Of a DNA stretch of 64,000 nt, positions 62,461 to 64,000 are shown in pieces. This DNA is from an uncultured Chryseobacterium sp. Its GTDB lineage: Bacteria; Bacteroidota; Bacteroidia; Flavobacteriales; Weeksellaceae. The notes under the pieces are model-generated. The model saw only the letters and a list, made by a program, of their open reading frames with translations, ran no database searches and was not told where the DNA came from. The stretch spans positions 1 through 64,000 of the forward strand of contig CAJYRQ010000105.1 of the NCBI GenBank assembly GCA_913777465.1. The letters are read 5' to 3'. The first letter of the stretch is position 1. Each line of letters starts with the position of its first letter. The translations under genes and the position numbers were made by a program.

Positions 62461-62640
62461 GAGTCTGATACTGATTGAACTGTAAATGTATTCATTTAGA
62501 AGGAGAGTGTAAAAAATTATCTATTCAAATACTAAAAGAAGATGGGAATTGCGGTTAAGCTTAGAAAAAACAGCAGTAATAAGAAACTCTCCCAAGTTCT
62601 TTCAAAAATAATTTTGCTGTAATTATTACCATTTTTTTTT
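62461..62640. other. Short intergenic stretch
   Basis: About 180 bp, AT-rich, between the small membrane-protein gene and the terminator of the surface-protein gene. Nothing recognised apart from the promoter region it must contain. Confidence 0.4.
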
Positions 62641-62642
62641 AA

Positions 62643-62678
62643 ACAAAAAACCCCGCTGAAAATTCAATGGGGTTTTAT
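62643..62678 (-). terminator. Terminator of the T9SS surface-protein gene
   Basis: AAAACCCC and GGGGTTTT (with inner TGAA/TTCA) form a stem that on the minus strand runs into TTTTTTG, about 20 bp after the stop at 62698. Confidence 0.85.
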
Positions 62679-62697
62679 GGAGATCTGCGGATCAGAT

Positions 62698-64000
62698 TTA
62701 GTTATTGTTTTTTACCAGGATCCAGCCGGTAAAATTTCTTCCGTCGGGAAGGGTGATCACGTACCAGTAGCTGGAGGTCGGGATGGCTCTTCCTTTAAGG
62801 GTTCCGTCCCAGAAAAACTCGGTATTGGAACTTTGTTCAAAAATTAACGTCTGATACCGGTCGAATATTTTAACGTTCGACATCCGGTTTCCGAAGACCT
62901 GAAGGTTTTTAACGATCCATTGGTCGTTCATGCCGTCTCCGTTCGGGGTAATGGCATTTTTTATATCCAGAACAACGCCCTGTTGTTTTACGATACAGTC
63001 GCTGCCCGTATATCTCACATAGAAAGTAGTGATGCCCGTCGGCAGATTGTAGAACATATTGGATGCCTGCCAGGTAATACCGTCGATGGAATACTCAATC
63101 GGTTTCGTTCCCGTGGCATATACCGTTACATTATTGCCGTTGAATTCAAGATTTTTAATTACCGGAACCTCGTAGTGTTTCACTTCAAAGGTATCGGTAT
63201 ACGAACATCCGTTACTCGCCGTAACCGTAAGGGTATATGTTCCGACGGTTTTGATTCCCGTAATCGTATCGGTTGTTGAGATGACCTGCCCCGACGGACC
63301 CGTCCAGGTGTAGCTTATAATCGTGAAACCTTCTACCTTCACCTGATAATCGAGGCTACCTTCCGGACAGAAATATAAGGCTGGAATATCGAATACCGGG
63401 GTATTTTTCAGAGACAGTTTTATTTCCACCACATTCGGGCATGAGCCGGGAACACTTACTTTTACGTAAACCGTGCCGGATCCCGAACCCTGTATATGAG
63501 TAAAATTGGAAGGCGTTGCGATGGCATTGGTTCCGGCATTCAGGTCTGCGAGAGACGGATAATAGGTAAAGGTAGCATTAGCCCCGGTATAGATCTGGGT
63601 CTGGAACTGCGTCAGATTGATATTCTCCATACCGTCGTTTCCGGTATCGCAGACGGCAAGCTGGAAAGGCCCGCTGTTCTGCAAGGTCAGTTTGTTTCCA
63701 TAAACGAAGCTCACCGTAGCAATATCCTGGCAGCCCGTAAGGTTCTGAACCTTCACCCAGATCTGTGACGGGAAAGGATTGGCCGTGAAACTGGACGGGT
63801 TAGCTATCGGATTGATATTGTTTTGCGCATCCTGCTGGGTAAGATAAAAGGTAAATACGTTTGCCGGATTTGGAAGATCCACCATCTGACCGGTAAAGTT
63901 CAGAAGATTCACTTCGTAGCTTCCGTCCAGGTTTTCATCGCATACCGTCACCGTGGAATTGATTGCTTTCGGAGGAAAATACGTATTCATCTGAATCGGC
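62698..64000 (-). CDS. Surface protein with CHU_C (T9SS type B) C-terminus, partial
   Basis: The frame is open to the right edge, so at least 433 codons are seen and the N-terminus is missing. The C-terminal 85 residues (from AITPNGDGMNDQWIVKNLQV to LPDGRNFTGWILVKNNN) are a classic gliding-motility-associated CHU_C domain, the type B export signal of the type IX system. Upstream are repeated Ig-like/adhesin modules: FTFYLTQQDAQNNINPIANP and FTYYPSLADLNAGTNAIATP start similar units, and a PKD-like FTIISYTWTGPSGQVIST follows. Probably a cell-surface adhesin of large total size. Confidence 0.9.
   Translation of the reverse strand, partial: PIQMNTYFPPKAINSTVTVCDENLDGSYEVNLLNFTGQMVDLPNPANVFTFYLTQQDAQNNINPIANPSSFTANPFPSQIWVKVQNLTGCQDIATVSFVYGNKLTLQNSGPFQLAVCDTGNDGMENINLTQFQTQIYTGANATFTYYPSLADLNAGTNAIATPSNFTHIQGSGSGTVYVKVSVPGSCPNVVEIKLSLKNTPVFDIPALYFCPEGSLDYQVKVEGFTIISYTWTGPSGQVISTTDTITGIKTVGTYTLTVTASNGCSYTDTFEVKHYEVPVIKNLEFNGNNVTVYATGTKPIEYSIDGITWQASNMFYNLPTGITTFYVRYTGSDCIVKQQGVVLDIKNAITPNGDGMNDQWIVKNLQVFGNRMSNVKIFDRYQTLIFEQSSNTEFFWDGTLKGRAIPTSSYWYVITLPDGRNFTGWILVKNNN

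Overview
The window looks like chromosome of a Flavobacteriia member, most likely Chryseobacterium or a close Weeksellaceae relative. This is inferred from the gene families present: type IX secretion sorting domains (types A and B), a CHU_C gliding-type C-terminus, monomeric NADP-isocitrate dehydrogenase, single-chain glycine dehydrogenase, DUF763 and ECF sigma factors paired with small membrane proteins. Several promoters fit the Bacteroidota form TAnnTTTG. No rRNA, tRNA or CRISPR array was recognised.

Layout. 0.6-5.3 kb: dGTPase, a Nei/Fpg-like glycosylase and an AAA+ ATPase, separated by repeat-rich or AT-rich spacers that hold two candidate tiny ORFs. 5.7-7.7 kb: an XRE regulator, a remnant of a contractile-injection tape-measure gene, and an AT-rich HNH nuclease/membrane protein pair that looks acquired. 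8-11 kb: gcvP. 11.2-14.5 kb: a Cys-rich micropeptide, a membrane-anchored J protein and an ECF sigma operon. 15-25.5 kb, all on the minus strand: S9 peptidase, DoxX, three SRPBCC proteins, an SDR, three VOC genes (one frameshifted), a helix-hairpin-helix protein, a Crp/Fnr regulator and DUF763. 26-31.3 kb: thiol peroxidase, then a tight FkbH-ACP-MBOAT-SGNH operon that probably acylates a cell-surface molecule. 31.5-35.4 kb: two secreted proteins and icd. 36-39.8 kb: MFS exporter, aldo/keto reductase and AraC regulator, then a small secreted protein. 40.7-46.8 kb: a frameshifted GNAT, an MBL hydrolase, an S41 lipoprotein protease with a YdcF protein, a second ECF sigma module and an alpha/beta hydrolase. 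47-55.9 kb: GapN, exported Tpx, a paralogous pair of Cys-motif/TonB-plug proteins, an antiporter, Hsp20, EcsC and a nucleotide-sugar-epimerase-like protein. 55.9-60 kb: a defence-like island (toxin-antitoxin pair, GmrSD-like DUF262/DUF1524 protein, second copy of the XRE regulator, DUF559 nuclease inside palindromic repeats). 60-64 kb: urocanate hydratase with a small membrane protein, and the C-terminus of a T9SS type B surface protein running off the right edge.

Two themes stand out. First, the intergenic DNA is unusually full of repeat families: TIR-bounded MITE-like elements, hairpin repeats with GGTGGCT arms, tandem duplications of about 125 and 225 bp, and a palindromic family that brackets the DUF559 nuclease. 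Second, the two XRE paralogs each sit beside nuclease/defence-type genes. Two ordinary genes carry single frameshifts at or near homopolymer runs, which may be real decay or assembly error.
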